This document shows, one piece after another, positions 10,441-23,143 of a DNA stretch of 64,000 nucleotides. Positions within the stretch are counted from its first letter, which is position 1, and each line of letters opens with the position of its first letter. The translations under genes were made by a program, and so were the position numbers. The stretch spans positions 124,001 through 188,000 of the forward strand of contig LLEY01000017.1 of the NCBI GenBank assembly GCA_001414485.1, given 5' to 3'. The notes under the pieces are model-generated. The model saw nothing but the letters and a program-made list of their open reading frames with translations. It was not told where the DNA came from and did no database searches. This DNA is from Calycina herbarum (Eukaryota; Ascomycota; Leotiomycetes; Helotiales; Pezizellaceae).

Positions 10441-13114
10441 AGAGAGGAATCGTCACTCTATTCATCAACGTGGTTTATAGTTTCTAGTCTAGTAAATAGA
10501 GCTATCTTCACGTCCAATCATTTAATAGTCCAGTTGAGCCTCCCTCTACTCCTTTTCCTACGATTGGCAAGCCGTCCTCGCTCTGCCCAGAGTTCGGTGT
10601 GTCTGCCGGAGTGAGTGAGTCCGATTAACTTCAGGGCCCACCAGTGGCCCAGCCCAGCCCAGGAATCTTCACCTGCCACCATCACTACGACTATCGTGAT
10701 CGCGCCATCTAAAGGGCCTTGGTGGTCAATGCTCTTCCTCCTCGACTGCTTGACTGCTTGACTGCTGCTCCTCGTGGAGACTCTTGATGGAGCACTCTCA
10801 CGCTGAAGCAAGGCTGCGACCGCACAGTACGAGTTTAGAAGTAGCAGGACGCACTCATTTCCACGGCACCTCCAAAGTTATGCCACGCTGTAGCTTAATT
10901 TAAAGCCCCTCTCACAAACATCTCCCTCGTGACTTTTCTGTGGGTAGGATTGCCTGGATTGCTTGGATTGCTGGGCCTGTTGCTTGAGGATGCAGCCTGC
11001 ATATATATGCGTCTGAAGTATTCCCGCCCGTTTGGGAATTCCACCTCTCACGACAGGCCCCTTTGGGGAGGTCGTCATCCATTGTCCAATTTTTGTTTCT
11101 ATCGTTTTCCCATCTCGATATTAATCGTTGTCTAGGATCAATAAAACAATCTAAATCAGCACACGACGTCAAACAGAAAATGCACCAACGAGGCTCCTGA
11201 TGGTTCCTTATCGTTGGCCCTGAAAACTTCCGAGGAGAGGGGCTCTCAGGCTGTCATTTCATCAATATCGTTTCAAGTTAAGGAATCAATTGAAGAAGAA
11301 AAAGATTCTCCAATTTTCTCCGCACTTCAAACAGAAAACTCTCCATACGCACTTGCTGAAGAGAAAAAAAGAAAGATAGATCTGCGCAATTGAAACGTAA
11401 GACTTGGGCGGTGGCTGGGTTCATTGAAGAAAGAGAAGGACGATGATGATTCCTACTCAGACCAAGCCAGCTTACCAACCCAGTAAGTTAGGAAAACGAA
11501 GACCCTTTACGAGTCCAACGAGACCCACTATTGTCTTAAGAGCTGCGCATTATGAGAAAGACCAAGTTACAGGATTCCAAGAACCAACGAGTTCTTGACA
11601 TCTGATGAAAATTGTGACTCCCATCTTCAAGTTTTCTGTCCGTCAGAAGTCAAGTCAACATTCGGCAACTCCCTTTTCTTCCCACAAAAAATATTCAACC
11701 CTGTCACGATCCATCGCCCTTTTGAGATCTCCCATTTACCCGACCAAAAGACCTTCCATTTCTCAACACCGCTCTCGACCGCGAACGTTATACGAGCCGT
11801 CCTAAAAACTTTCCGATCCTCGGTCCAAACCCCTCCATCCTCATGCTCTTACGAAAATTTCCCATTCAATAAACGCGTCAAGCGTCTACCTCATACGTAC
11901 GGAGACACAAGCGCGCCAAAAATACTTAAAGTACGATGACAGATAGATGGTGGCGTTTTGACATAAACTCTACAGTACGAAAGCACCTTTGAACCCCCCT
12001 GTCCCTCTCCAAGCAGAAAGAAAAAAAACGGGGTCACGCTTTGAAACAGGAACTGGGAAGGCTGAGCCTCAACCCCCTCACTCCTCCAATCAAACCATGC
12101 CAGAGACCCCTGCCCTGTCGTGTTTCTTGTTTCTCCTTCCAATATTTCGCCCTTCTGGGGAGGGCCTATAATAGTTCATGCTATTTATTTACTTTGACAC
12201 TTGTCCTTCCTCCTTTCTTTTTTGCTTCTGAGAAGGTATGGAGTCACACTTTTTCGATCGACGGGTTTGTTGGAATTCGTTTCTTCGTTTTTGGACTTGG
12301 GGAGTTTGAGGTTCTACTTTTGTAACTGGATACTTACTTGTATGCTTAAATATTGCGTTCCAAATGTTGACGGTCTTCTCCGAGTTGGAGTGAGCATCGG
12401 GGTTTACGTCGGCGGGAATGAAGCTTTGATTATTTGACGTTTTAGAACTCTGGAAACATTTTCGTTTCTTCTTTTCCCTGAGACTCTCATTTCCCAAGGA
12501 CAATGCCGGTTTTTTTGAAGTTTGGACCCATCTATTCTTACCAGTTCGTTTTCTCATCGCCCTCCTCCGAAGTGATTTGATCTTGGGTTCTCTATTCTTT
12601 TTTTTCTCTTCGCGAAGTTCTGGGATTCTCAATTCTTCATCTTGTCTTGTCTCTTAATCGTGGGGGTCTTGTCGTTTTAATAATAAAGAACCTTCCCAGT
12701 TTCATTTTTCTGTGCCTCCCCTCCCTCTCTTTTCAAGACAAACAAACAATTGTTTCTGCGCTTCCCCAATCCATTTCCAGACAACACTTATGATTATTCT
12801 TTATTCTCTCCCGTGGCATTTACGTAAAGTAGGTACACGAGATGTAAAGAGTGACCCTGCTTTTTGGTCACTCTTCAATGCCCCACTCTCGTCTTCTATC
12901 ACTTGCTCATGGTAAAATCCCGAAAAACGATTATACCGTACAGGAAGCCCTGTCTACATTCATCATACCAGGTCTCCTGAAACTAGTCCGAGTAACCCAA
13001 AGGGTTAGGTCAATTGAGTTTATATTACTTTGATTCTTCTAAGAGGGTTTTTGACAATTGAAGAAGGTAACTAACTACCTCTAATCTAAGACTATAGTCG
13101 AAAAATTCTTGGAA
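10441..13114. other. Gene desert, part 1
   Basis: Nothing here reads as a gene. The longest frame (minus, 12632-12189) is Lys/Arg/Glu-rich low complexity, mirrored by Phe/Leu-rich frames on the other strand. Pyrimidine/purine-biased stretches occur at 12180-12730. Confidence 0.4.
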
Positions 13115-13457
13115 CTGGTATGCTTTATTCACCAATCATGATATTAACCAATCATGTTACTATTTAATAATATCAAGTATTGCGTCTAGTAAATTCAACT
13201 ATCGAATTATAATACCTAAACTATTTTAAAAAAAAATTAGTTAAGCAACTAAAGTCTAGAACGTCTCAAGAGTATAGCGTACAAGAACTCATTTCAGGAG
13301 AAAAAAATCCATCTTTAATTTGAACTATTCCAGAAAGTGACAAACAATCCAAGCTAGCTGAATAGAATATATGCTTAACTCATAGCGAAATTCGGGGGTA
13401 TATACCGAGACAGAAAAGAAATGGCTCATGTTGTACTTGGTGAATAAAGCATACCAG
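13115..13457. mobile_element. MITE with 21-bp perfect terminal inverted repeats
   Basis: The left end (13115-13135) begins CTGGTATGCTTTATTCACCA plus A; the right end (13437-13457) is its exact reverse complement, giving an element of 343 bp with no coding capacity. A clear target-site duplication is not visible. The interior is AT-rich. Two decayed relatives lie in the window near 4484 and 58945. No transposase is present, so it would be non-autonomous. Confidence 0.8.
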
Positions 13458-13779
13458 AACCCCCACCCTAGTATTTGTTTCTCAATTGACCCCCCAGAAA
13501 TAAGAGTGAAGTGAAAATTGCCACCTCTAATTTCACACTCCGCTCACTTCTAAGAAGACTTAGAGCGACCCCACCCCGTAAACTAAAATGAGCAACGCAT
13601 TTTCCTCTTTTCGAAGACGTTCATCTTGGGGTGCTGCATCGCCTTCTCAAGGCAGCGCAGCATCTTAATAAGTGCAAGTGAAGCCCCGGCTGGATTAAGT
13701 AAGACCTTGGCTGAGAAAATAGCATTCATTCACAAGTCCCCCCCGCCCCCCCCCTGGCAATTACCTTCTCAGGTCATCA

Positions 13780-16700
13780 ATGTTTAATACCGAGAATGTT
13801 TTCGTACTGTTAATTCTTAATTTTCTGTCACTTTTCCTGTTCGTTCAGGGGAAATCCTGGAAAGTTCTACCTACCACTTCTCTTAGGAGATACCTATCTC
13901 TTTGGAAATACAGAGGTGTTTTCTTTTCGTACAGATGTTAAGTAAAGTATGCTACTGAGAAACACTAAGCACCGATCACGGCCTCTTGTGCTTGGGTAAG
14001 TTTAGTAAGTTTAGGATACCAAATCCTCAAATGTAATTGCATATTTTATAGACGTATTAGCTCAACTTCATGTGGGTGAATTGTATGTTGGCATGGAATG
14101 GATCGAAGGTACGCAAACATGGCAAAGGAATGTTTGGTATACTTACTATAAAGTGAATTCAAACACATCCTTTCTTTGTAACCGAGGCAGCTAGGTAACT
14201 TTTCAAAGCAGAACTGCTATCAGTCACCTAGATTGAATTGGATATCGTTCACTCTAGTCCCTTTGAGTGCCCTTGAGATGCTGCCTATATTTGTAGGTTG
14301 GGGAGTTCGAGGTTTTACTTGGAGATGGGGGTATCGCACTCCAATCAGGAGGTCCAGGTTCCGGGGCCCTCTCCCGACCTAGACAAGGGGACCTCGTTGG
14401 CTATTTTAAAAATATATTTGGAGCCATTGAGAGAAAATGCTGCCAGAGGGGGAAGAGGAGTGTGTACGGTGTGTAATTCTCAACCCAAAAGGCAGCGAGA
14501 AAATGCTAATTACTCTCTAACGGGAACTGCTGCTGCTGCTGCGGTGGTTATCGCGAAAGACGGCCACGAGGAAGATGAGGAGGAAAGTGAGGAGGATGAA
14601 GAGAATACCGGTATGTATTATATGACCATTTTAACATTAGTCCCGCCCGCGCTATACTAATTGATCTCGGACCTACCATCACAAACCGTTATTCCAATCC
14701 AGCAGAGTTTGACGGTCGTATTGGTGCGAATAGACATGGTGTTAATGTGTTTATGGATTAACTAGTGATTGTGCTCTCAAGACAAGAAACAATGGTACTT
14801 GTACTAAATCAAATCCCCGATCTCGCCTTGCCGGTCAACAACATTCATTGTGCCGGTATGTATGGGGGTTTGGGAGTTATGAATTGACTAGAGATTGTGC
14901 CCCCAAGACATAATGTGCGTGTGTTACTTCCTGCAGCAGTTTCAATTTCTCACTTTCCGAATCTCGGAGTCTTACTTCTTTATTTACCGTCGAGTTTACT
15001 TCTACTGTCGATACCGGGTTGTTCATTCAAGCCGCAATCTATGAGGCTTAGCAGGGGCTATCTATGTGTATGTAGCAGTTCACATAGCATCTCCCCATGC
15101 CTCAAAGGATAGCTACACTGCTGTATTGTTGTACCAAAACTTGCTTCACAGATGGAGCTGGTTTCTCATCTTTGTAGGTTTCGTCTGAAAGGATCATAAT
15201 CTGACGATCCTATGATTTATAACTACAGCCGCCTCTGACCTCTCTCTTCGCATTGTCAATTGAGAAACTCAAGTTCCCCCAGTCACTTGGGGTTCTCTTG
15301 TACTTTTGATAGTTAAACTTGACCAACGGATTCCAATTGTTAGCTCCACGCAAGTGTGAACGCGAAAGAAGGTAAGTCTCGCTTAGGGATATGTCACTTT
15401 CAAAGACTATAGTCATCCTCACCAATCCGTCCTTCTTATCTCTTTATTAATTCTGGGACAATTGTAAATATTGTTCGAGTAGATTTAGGAAAATCAAGAA
15501 GTCGACTGCCTGAATTTTCTTCGCTTTCTCAAACAATACCAGTTTGTCTCACAAAGGTGTTTCACAAAAGCCCAAGTCGTGAGACTTTTACTCTCCATTG
15601 TGAAACTGACCATCTGATCCGGGACCAATTCACCTGTTTAGCCGACTGCTTGGTTTAGAGAATCGTAGGTCTATGCTGGAAACCCCTCGATTCTTCGAAA
15701 AGCTTTGGTTCCAGAAAAAGGCAGATTTGGGACAAGTTGGCGTATCTTGGAGAATCAAATTCAAAGGAACATTGGTAGTCTGTGATGAGGAATTCTTGAC
15801 CAAGAGTTTCGGGGCTGTTGTTTTGAAAATAAAGTCTCCAAATCCGAACAATCTGTACAGCTTTTCTATTCTGTTGTCGATTGTATGCCTACTGCCAATT
15901 TACCATTTGCTCTTGCTACTATGTTTTACATTCAAGTGGTACCCACTGCAGGCTTGCGCTTAGGAGGGGTGTCTTTGATGATGAACTTGACGTAGCCTTC
16001 AATACCTCATCCCGACCCCCTCCTAGATAATCAGGAAGTGCTCGATGTTTCTTGTCTCGGCCAAACTCTTTCCCTTCCACTTTGAACTGTTGTCTGCCTT
16101 GATAGTAAGATTCTCGGTCATCACCCTCCCGCATTCTTTTATCTTAAGGTGCTATTTATTCTGTAAATATTGTCTCACAGGATTCCGGAGAATAAGAAAC
16201 TAACTTTCCAATTCTTCTAAATCCCCTCCAACAATAATTCCAATTGTTTTAGACTGTTTCAAATAATTTAAAGTGAGCTAGATGCTGGAGAGCAAGGCCC
16301 ACTTCTCTTACCGTTGATGCGATTATACATGGGGCTAAGGTCTCCTTGCGGAAGTAATTGCCTTCGTAGGCGGTGACGTTTGCGAGTGCCATCCACTCCT
16401 AAGTACTGCTCAACAACCGTCAACTACTTTGCTTAGTATTCAGTTTTTATAGCCCCTGGTGTACAGTTTCTCATAAATCATAAACTACCGTCTCAAAGTG
16501 TCGATGCAAATCCAAAGTCCGCAACTCGCAACATGGCTCCAACCAGAGTCTGGATGGGGGAAAACTACGCCAGTAAATACATAATTCACTTACTTCTGTT
16601 GAAGGTGCTATGGTAACTGGTAGTGTATGTAAATATCAAGTAGAAAAGAAAGCGATGATAAATGTAATTGAAGCCTTGCCAAACGGTAAAGCTACCTAAT

Positions 16701-18350
16701 TCAACATGGAACTCGGACCCAAAAGTAAAACGACTCGAAGACTATTTGTACGATCAGAGAACTATTATGTCTAGCCAGGAAGGTATATCTCGCAATTCCT
16801 TGCCCTAGCACTCCAAATCTTCCCAATTTTCTTCAGTTATTGTCTTTTCTTAATTTACTTTTACTGTCGACACCTTTTATACATTCAAATAAAACTTCCA
16901 GGGGCTCTAATCGTAGCTCCCAAGTTTTATTCTTCCTCAGGTAGGTACTCGTACTTGCTGCATCCCCATCCAGTGACCCGTGCCCCTGGGCTGATTGTGC
17001 ATCCAGAAAGTCATAACGGTCGTTTAAGACTCTGTATGGTTCTAGTGTAGACTTTTCTGGTGTAAGGGAGAATACTTATAGTTAGGGGAAGTTGAACCAC
17101 AATTTATGTAAAAGAGAGTGAATCTAACCATCTTTTCTTTATGCAACAGTGGCGGGGCAAATATATTTGGAGAAAAGGAAGAATTTACGAGGCGTCTATT
17201 GACTTATGATGCAAAAAATAGTCAACCCCACGTTAAGCTACATATAACCCCCCCTCCCACCTCTCTAAAGCTCAACAATACACCATAGCCATGCAAAAAT
17301 GAATTGAAAAGCATACCCAGCAGCTTTAAATCACAAGTTCCAACATCGCTAAGCGAGTCCTTACCCATCCCTCCACTCAAACCTGAGAACTCTACAACCA
17401 CTTCATTTCCCGCCAACAAGTTCACGAAAGCAGCTACCTACCACTTTTAGAAGAATATCTGACTTACGGGGTTCGAGAGAACTTCTTTTTTACCCTCCCT
17501 GGATCCACCCCTTTCTCTATCTTATTATTAGATTCTTTTTCGAGTAATTTGAAAAGGAAGAGAAAGGATTTGAAATCTCGAGTTACAGAAACGCCAATCC
17601 TACAGCTAACTCTCTCACACCACCTGAAACAATCGATCACAATGTTTAGGTTAATACGACGTCGCAAACGCACAAAACCCCCAAAACCACCAAATGGCAA
17701 AATTTTCACCTTTTCTATTAGGAATTGCCATAATATAAAGACTGGTTCTCGACTCTGGCGGGTAGCTACGACAAATTAACTGGTACACCGGTCAGCAACT
17801 CATTGCCTGACAATGATGGCACTCTGATTCTTGGAGGCACCCGAAACATGGGCGCGAGCAGGTCATTTCGACCAGGCCGCGACGAAGACAAACCTATACG
17901 AGCTCCCCTCCCTGGGCAACTACTCAAACTGAATCTTCCGAATGTTTGGAATTCGTTACAGAGTCTTTATTTACTGTCGTATCTTTGCCTGCTGCCGACC
18001 TACTCTCTTGCAGCCGAGTTATAACCCAAAGAGTTTCACCTCCAGCTCTTTGGAGACGTCTCTTTTTGTTTTGGAAATATAGCTACTCGAGTTCTCCATA
18101 CAACAATTCCCCTATATTACCATCTTGAAATACCATAGCAATCAAAGTGCCCTCCTAAAGCATCACCGTTTTCAAACCTAGTTCACCAACACAGCTAAGC
18201 GAGCCTCCAACTACTCAAGCCACCAAACACCAGCCCCAACTCTATAACAACAGATACATACTTCCTCGCTAGTATGCGAGTTCATAAAAATAAATCCCAC
18301 AGGATCGAACTGCCTAGAATTGGTAGGTAAGCCAACTTTTAAAAAGGAGA
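13780..18350. repeat. Degenerate array of about 1-kb repeats
   Basis: Related segments recur near 13785-13905, 14945-15040, 15830-15960, 16800-16920 and 17930-18085. Shared blocks include TCCGAA followed about 25 bases on by a TTTACTGTCG-like core, GCCTGCTGCC/GCCTACTGCC, and ACATTCAA. The 13860-13905 and 18040-18085 pieces share CTCTT-GGAGA...TTTGGAAATA. The 17275-17400 and 18125-18250 pieces share ATACCATAGC, AAGCAT and GCTAAGCGAG about 850 bp apart. Copies are heavily diverged. In translation three copies give PN...LLS..LLP.Y-like hydrophobic peptides, so the ancestor may have been a small gene, but no intact frame remains. Confidence 0.45.
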
Positions 18351-18779
18351 GAAGAGTTATTCTTTGTCCGAGGAGACCCTTTTCTGCCACCCACCCCTTT
18401 ATATATATATATCTTTAGAGTTTAATTACCATTTGAAGCCTAAGAGAGTGATATTTGAAATTCAAACGAAAGTTGAGAGAAACCTCAAAGTCTTGAGAAG
18501 TACAATTACCCATTCAAAAAACACCAAAAACTTCTCCATTTCTCCTATACAATCCAGAGCAATCAATTCAACTATTTCATACGGTTTGGTAACAGCTTAC
18601 AAAGCTTTCAAATAGCCTAGGCGGTTAGAATAATCACACGTTTCAATGGCAGGAACGATGGGCAATACAGAGAGTACGAGACTGAAACAAGCCCACAAGC
18701 CCTCTTACAGCACATCAGGTCACACCGTCTGAGACAATTCAGCACTATCAAATCTCAGGCCACATCCACACCCTTACCT

Positions 18780-18990
18780 ACCTACCTTGAAATTGCGAGT
18801 AAGCTACCAAGCACCAAGTAACTCAAGCTTCAAGTTTGGGGGCCAAAACTAGTAAACCAGCAAAAGTCGAGGAAGCCATCGAGTAAGTCAAGCAAGTTTG
18901 GGGGCCAAAAGCAGAGTTGCGAGTAAGCTATCAAATAGCGAGTAACCCACGAATAAGCCGGACAAACTTTGGGGGCCAGAAACGGTGTTT
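18780..18990. repeat. Minisatellite-like repeat R2, locus 1
   Basis: AAGTTTGGGGGCCAAAA occurs at about 18832 and 18895, with a near copy ACTTTGGGGGCCAGAAA at 18966. GCGAGTAAGC or CGAGTAA occurs at about 18791, 18876, 18919 and 18939. The same two motifs in the same order recur at 41400-41510. Confidence 0.65.
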
Positions 18991-19282
18991 GGAAGATCCA
19001 TTTACTACCCCAATACAAAACAGGAAAGAAGTGAAGCGTGTTGAGAATCACTCCATCAAAGACCCCCAAAAATGACCCCAGATGAAGAACATCCAAGGTT
19101 CCCATTACTACTAACAAATCCCCTCATTGCTTCCTAGTATCTCAAGACCCCAGTAACACATTTTACACTACTCCGCCCATCCTCTCTTTTATGTAAAATG
19201 AACCAAACAAAAGCATAATAAAATCAAAAAGTGGTATATGCCAATCCGTCCCTCGCCCATCAAGCTCGATTAAGCTCGGCAC

Positions 19283-21837
19283 TCACTTATCCTTCCCCTC
19301 CGCTCTCTTCTCCATAATCTCATCCTTCTTATCCCCTGCCTTCTGCAGCAAATCCTTACCCACATCCTTACTATTCTCCACAATCCTAGATGCCAGATCC
19401 GAAAACGATTGATTGGTACTCGCCTTCCCTTCCCTGTTATCCTTGGTCTGATCAAGAACTCCCTTGAGAGCACCCGCCGGTAATCCCAGACCCATAGCAA
19501 GTTGTGGGATCTTCGCGATACCCTCATCTGCTCTGAACTTCTCCTTTTCGTCCACTCTCCTGGTCGAATACACTGTCGCAGCCTGGCCCTGGGCTTCACG
19601 GATACGTTGGACTTCTTCTTCGTATGCAGTCACGTAAATGGGAAAATCTGCTGCAGTTGGGGACTCTGCTATCAGGTTTTCCGATGGCGGCCCCAAGGAA
19701 TCATTCTCTCCAGCACCAATGCCTAAAAACAAAGGCTCGCCATCTAATGGATCATGAGCATGGCCCTTCTCTCCAGGAGATTCGCCTCGTGGTGTCTCAG
19801 GAACAGATACCCCAGAGACCTCATCAGAGCTAACTCTGTCAAGTTTTGGTGCTGGTCGTACAGAGTTCGAGTCAACGCTGGCAACGGCCAATGGCTCGAC
19901 ATTGCCTTGGGCTCTAAATGGACCCATTTGCTTAATGTCGTGATGTATGCCTTCAGCAGCAAGGGCAGACTCAATTGGGTCCCGGTCATCATGATCATCG
20001 CTCTTTGACCTTTGGAGTACAGGTTCCGACGTCTCTGCAAGACCCGCCTTACGACTTGTAACCGCTTCAAGTGATCGTAGACCCTTGTCCAAGGCGTTTG
20101 AAAGTACATTGGGACCTTTGGTATGTCCATCTACCAAGCCCTTGAACTTCTTGACTGCTTTCATCTGCTTTGAATTAGTTTGAAACTTGGAAGAAGTAGG
20201 ATTCGACTAACCATAGTCAAGAGGTTCCTCATCTTGGAGGTGATGGCATGATTAACCTCAGTTTCACTCGGTGGCTCTACCAGTACGGCTGTATTTTCAG
20301 CCGCTGAGAGCAGTGGATCTGCGCCATTTTTGGTAACCCAAGGATGTTCCTGTGAACAAATCAGCATGTCTCAAGAATACCACAATATATTGAATCCTTA
20401 CACGCATTTCTTCCATGGTAATTCTTTTCTTGGGATCCTTTTCCAGAAGTCTCCTCAAAAGGTCGCAGAAATCCAAGTTGCTCTCTGGTTCCACGTTTAT
20501 TTCATCGGCCTTGATAGCGTCGTAGAGTTCTAGTACCCCAGTGCGTTCGAAAGGTATTTTGCCAAATCGAAGACAGTAAAGGGATACTCCCATGGACCAA
20601 ATATCAGCAGCTTTGCCAGAAACATCACCATGTCTGGTAACACAGAGTTCTGGAGGCAAGAAAGCAGGCGACCCGGCGGACTTTGCTGTTCGCATTTCTG
20701 ATTCTTTCTCAAACATTTCAGAAACTCCAAAATCCACTATCTTCAGTACGTCGTCCTCAGTCAAGAGGAGATTATCTGGTTTGATATCTCGATGTATAAT
20801 TCCTTGAGCATGAACTTGAAAATGTCAGCATCGTAAGCAAGGAATGGAAGAATAAATAACCCACGATATTCAATTCCAAGTATCAAATCTCGGAACCAAC
20901 ATCGACAACTCTCCAAGTCATAAGGGTCCGATTGTTCGCCTAAACCAACTTTCATGATGACACCCTTTTTACACATCTCTAAGACCATGTATAGCGAATC
21001 CTCTTCCGGGTCATCTAAAACTTCTATGAGTGAGACAAGATTTGGATGATCTAGTTTCTTCATAATGGCAATCTCTTCCTTGATCAAATACAAAGGGTTT
21101 CCATTCTCCTCTGCATCATGGAGATCGGATGCCGAATGCCGGTGTAATGGCGCATTGAATCCCAATCCAGCTGCTAATTGGCCTGGTTTTCTCGCTCGAT
21201 GAGGTCTTCGTAGGATATTCGACTGGGCTCGTTTTCGTAACCGTGATTTGGAGAACTCCTTGACTGCCTAAAAAAGTGCTTTGGTTAGCACTTGACTTGC
21301 CCCTTCCCAGTCAAAAATTTCTTTGGGAATTCCTGCTCACATATTCCTTTCCATATTGATCGACTGCAAGATGGACAGCTCCAAACGAGCCTCGTCCAAT
21401 CTCATCCTTTATTATGTATTGATTTATTCGATGTTCTCCATGTCCATCTTCTTCGTTATTCCTGTATTCGGACTTCGCATTCAAAGTTTCCTTGACTTCT
21501 CGGTGTTGTGAAGCTTGTCGTTTGTGGTGCCGGATTGGGCTGTGAAAGCTGGGTGCAGAGCTGTGCAAACAGTCAGTTGGAACCAACCAACACCTGAGCA
21601 AGAATTTGAATCCAAACGTACAGGTGTTGGAATATGGGAGGTCTTCCAGTCTCCGTATCGACTGGGCTTAGGGATAGGTCGCCTATTATTGTTAGTTTGG
21701 GTCATCAACAACCGACGGGAAAGCTAAATACCAGTTGTGCCATACGTGGAGGGGAGAATACTGATCCCCGCTTCTTCACCTTTCTTAGATGCGGTTTCCG
21801 CGAGGCTCGATTCGCGATTATCGTCTGCAGAACTCAT
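19283..21837 (-). CDS. cmkC: Calcium/calmodulin-dependent protein kinase kinase (CaMKK; Ssp1/CMKC type)
   Basis: Seven exons (21837-21732, 21682-21622, 21560-21341, 21267-20865, 20814-20402, 20349-20212, 20164-19283) give 740 aa with all phases consistent. Kinase features in order: GRGSFGAV near 115, YAVKEF with the lysine near 132, then an Arg/Pro-rich insert (RRPHRARKPG) before helix C, which is typical of CaMKKs (RP domain), HRDIKPDN near 270, VDFGVSEMF near 288, GSPAFLPPE, and EHPWVTKNG at the C-lobe end. The roughly 290-residue tail is acidic and disordered with a Lys-rich end. CaMKKs phosphorylate CaMK and AMPK/Snf1 activation loops in Ca2+ and stress signalling; this is family knowledge. 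The ATG at 21837 is chosen; the frame runs upstream to an intron-like ACAG at about 21931 without a better ATG. The last acceptor is an AAGCAG tandem, so a one-residue (Gln) variant is possible. Divergent from Bet5. Confidence 0.88.
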
Positions 21838-22154
21838 AGCTGATGTGACAATCTCTGCGGCATGTTCGGAGCAAGAAGGGAGAAGAAGTGAAATTTCTCT
21901 GGTTGACAACAACTCAACGCTAGTTTCCTCCTGTAATTTAGGTAGTGTTCAGCTTGAAGTGAATCCCACGACCACGCGCTCGGACGGTGGGGGACATTTT
22001 AGCGTCTTGGCGAAAGCTTGTCTTCCCCAAGCCGGCAATTTGCACCGGACCCGTGTGGGAGCCTCGTGGAGAGAGTTGGTCTCCCTGTACCTTACTGGAG
22101 CACTTGTTGACTGGCATACTATCTACTATCTGTGGTTACTCTCCTCACTTCAGG
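21838..22154. promoter_or_regulatory. Shared divergent promoter, CaMKK / Bet5
   Basis: 317 bp between two divergently oriented start codons, so both genes must draw promoter elements from it or from each other's 5' ends. No specific factor site is claimed. Confidence 0.5.
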
Positions 22155-22858
22155 ATGACTTGCTACAGTTTCTACATCTTCGACCGCCATAGTAAGTCCA
22201 AAGCCCGTCAGGCTCACTCCTGTAAAAAATGCTAATCAATTCCTAGCGGAATGCATCTACTCCAAACTCTGGGCCCGACAAGACCGTCCCCTATCCGCCG
22301 GCGTCGACCCAACACCACGCCCAATCTCAGGCTCCGGCCCACCAGCAAGCAATGGAGCAGCACCTCCTGATCTCGGTCCCGCACGAGCACGACCGGCACG
22401 CCTGAGTGCCCAAGACGATGCGAAGCTCATCTTTGGAACCATATTCTCCTTACGGAACATGGTGAGGAAGCTTGGAGGGCCGGACGATAGGTACATACAT
22501 ACAGCAATCGTTTGGAGAGAGTATGGAGGAAATTAATACGAGGACGCAGTTTTATATCCTTTCGAACCGGCCAATACAAACTCCACTACTACGAAACCCC
22601 CACCAGCATCAAATTCGTTATGCTCACAGATACACAAACGCTGAATATGCGAAATGTTTTGCACCAGATATACGTAAACCTTTACGTTGAGTTTGGTGAG
22701 TGGTGTTGATCGATTACTCCATTTGGATATATGGCTAACGTTGGTACTAAATAGTGGTCAAGAATCCATTGTCTCCGGTGGAACATCCTGGAGGCGTAGG
22801 AGTTGCAAACGAGCTTTTTGAGCTAGCACTTGACCAATTTGTTAAAGGGGTTCTATAA
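22155..22858 (+). CDS. bet5: TRAPP complex subunit Bet5 (TRAPPC1)
   Basis: Four exons (22155-22191, 22247-22490, 22550-22695, 22755-22858) give 176 aa. The start MTCYSFYIFDRH and ECIYSKLW, the central KLIFGTIFSLRNMVRKL, the YRT-like FRTGQYKLHYYETPT block, KFVMLTDTQT and the end VVKNPLSPVEHPG are the longin-like Bet5 signature. An Ala/Pro/Gly-rich loop after Trp lengthens it, as in other filamentous fungi. Bet5 is a core subunit of the TRAPP tethering complexes that act as Ypt1/Rab1 exchange factor in ER-Golgi traffic. Introns are 55, 59 and 59 nt. Convergent with PEX3, 285 bp between stops. Confidence 0.92.
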
Positions 22859-23143
22859 TCCATTTTTATTCAATCTCGGGTGGTGCGGTTTATAGATCAC
22901 AATTGGTGGCCAAGTCTTTGGGAATGGGACGGCGTTGGAAGGGGAGCATTGCAGGTGTTTCGGCGAGAATAAAGCTTCATGAATCTTTTACCTTGAATTG
23001 GTACTGCATAGTGTTTTACATGTCGTTTCCCCTTTCCAGATTTGAAAAACTAGGTATCTAGTCCATTACCAAATAATATTCCCAAGCCCCTTATCCCCAA
23101 GCCCCTACGGAAACCCCAACTCCTGAGAAATATGACCGGTCCC

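Noticed and set aside
12189..12632. 147-codon minus frame, Lys/Arg/Glu-rich
   Set aside because: Low-complexity purine-rich strand bias; the opposite strand is equally open. No splice context or domain.
14298..14660. 120-codon frame with Cys-x2-Cys and an acidic run
   Set aside because: Starts with TTG; the next ATG leaves a short piece in a decayed repeat region. It may be a gene fragment, but I cannot support a gene.
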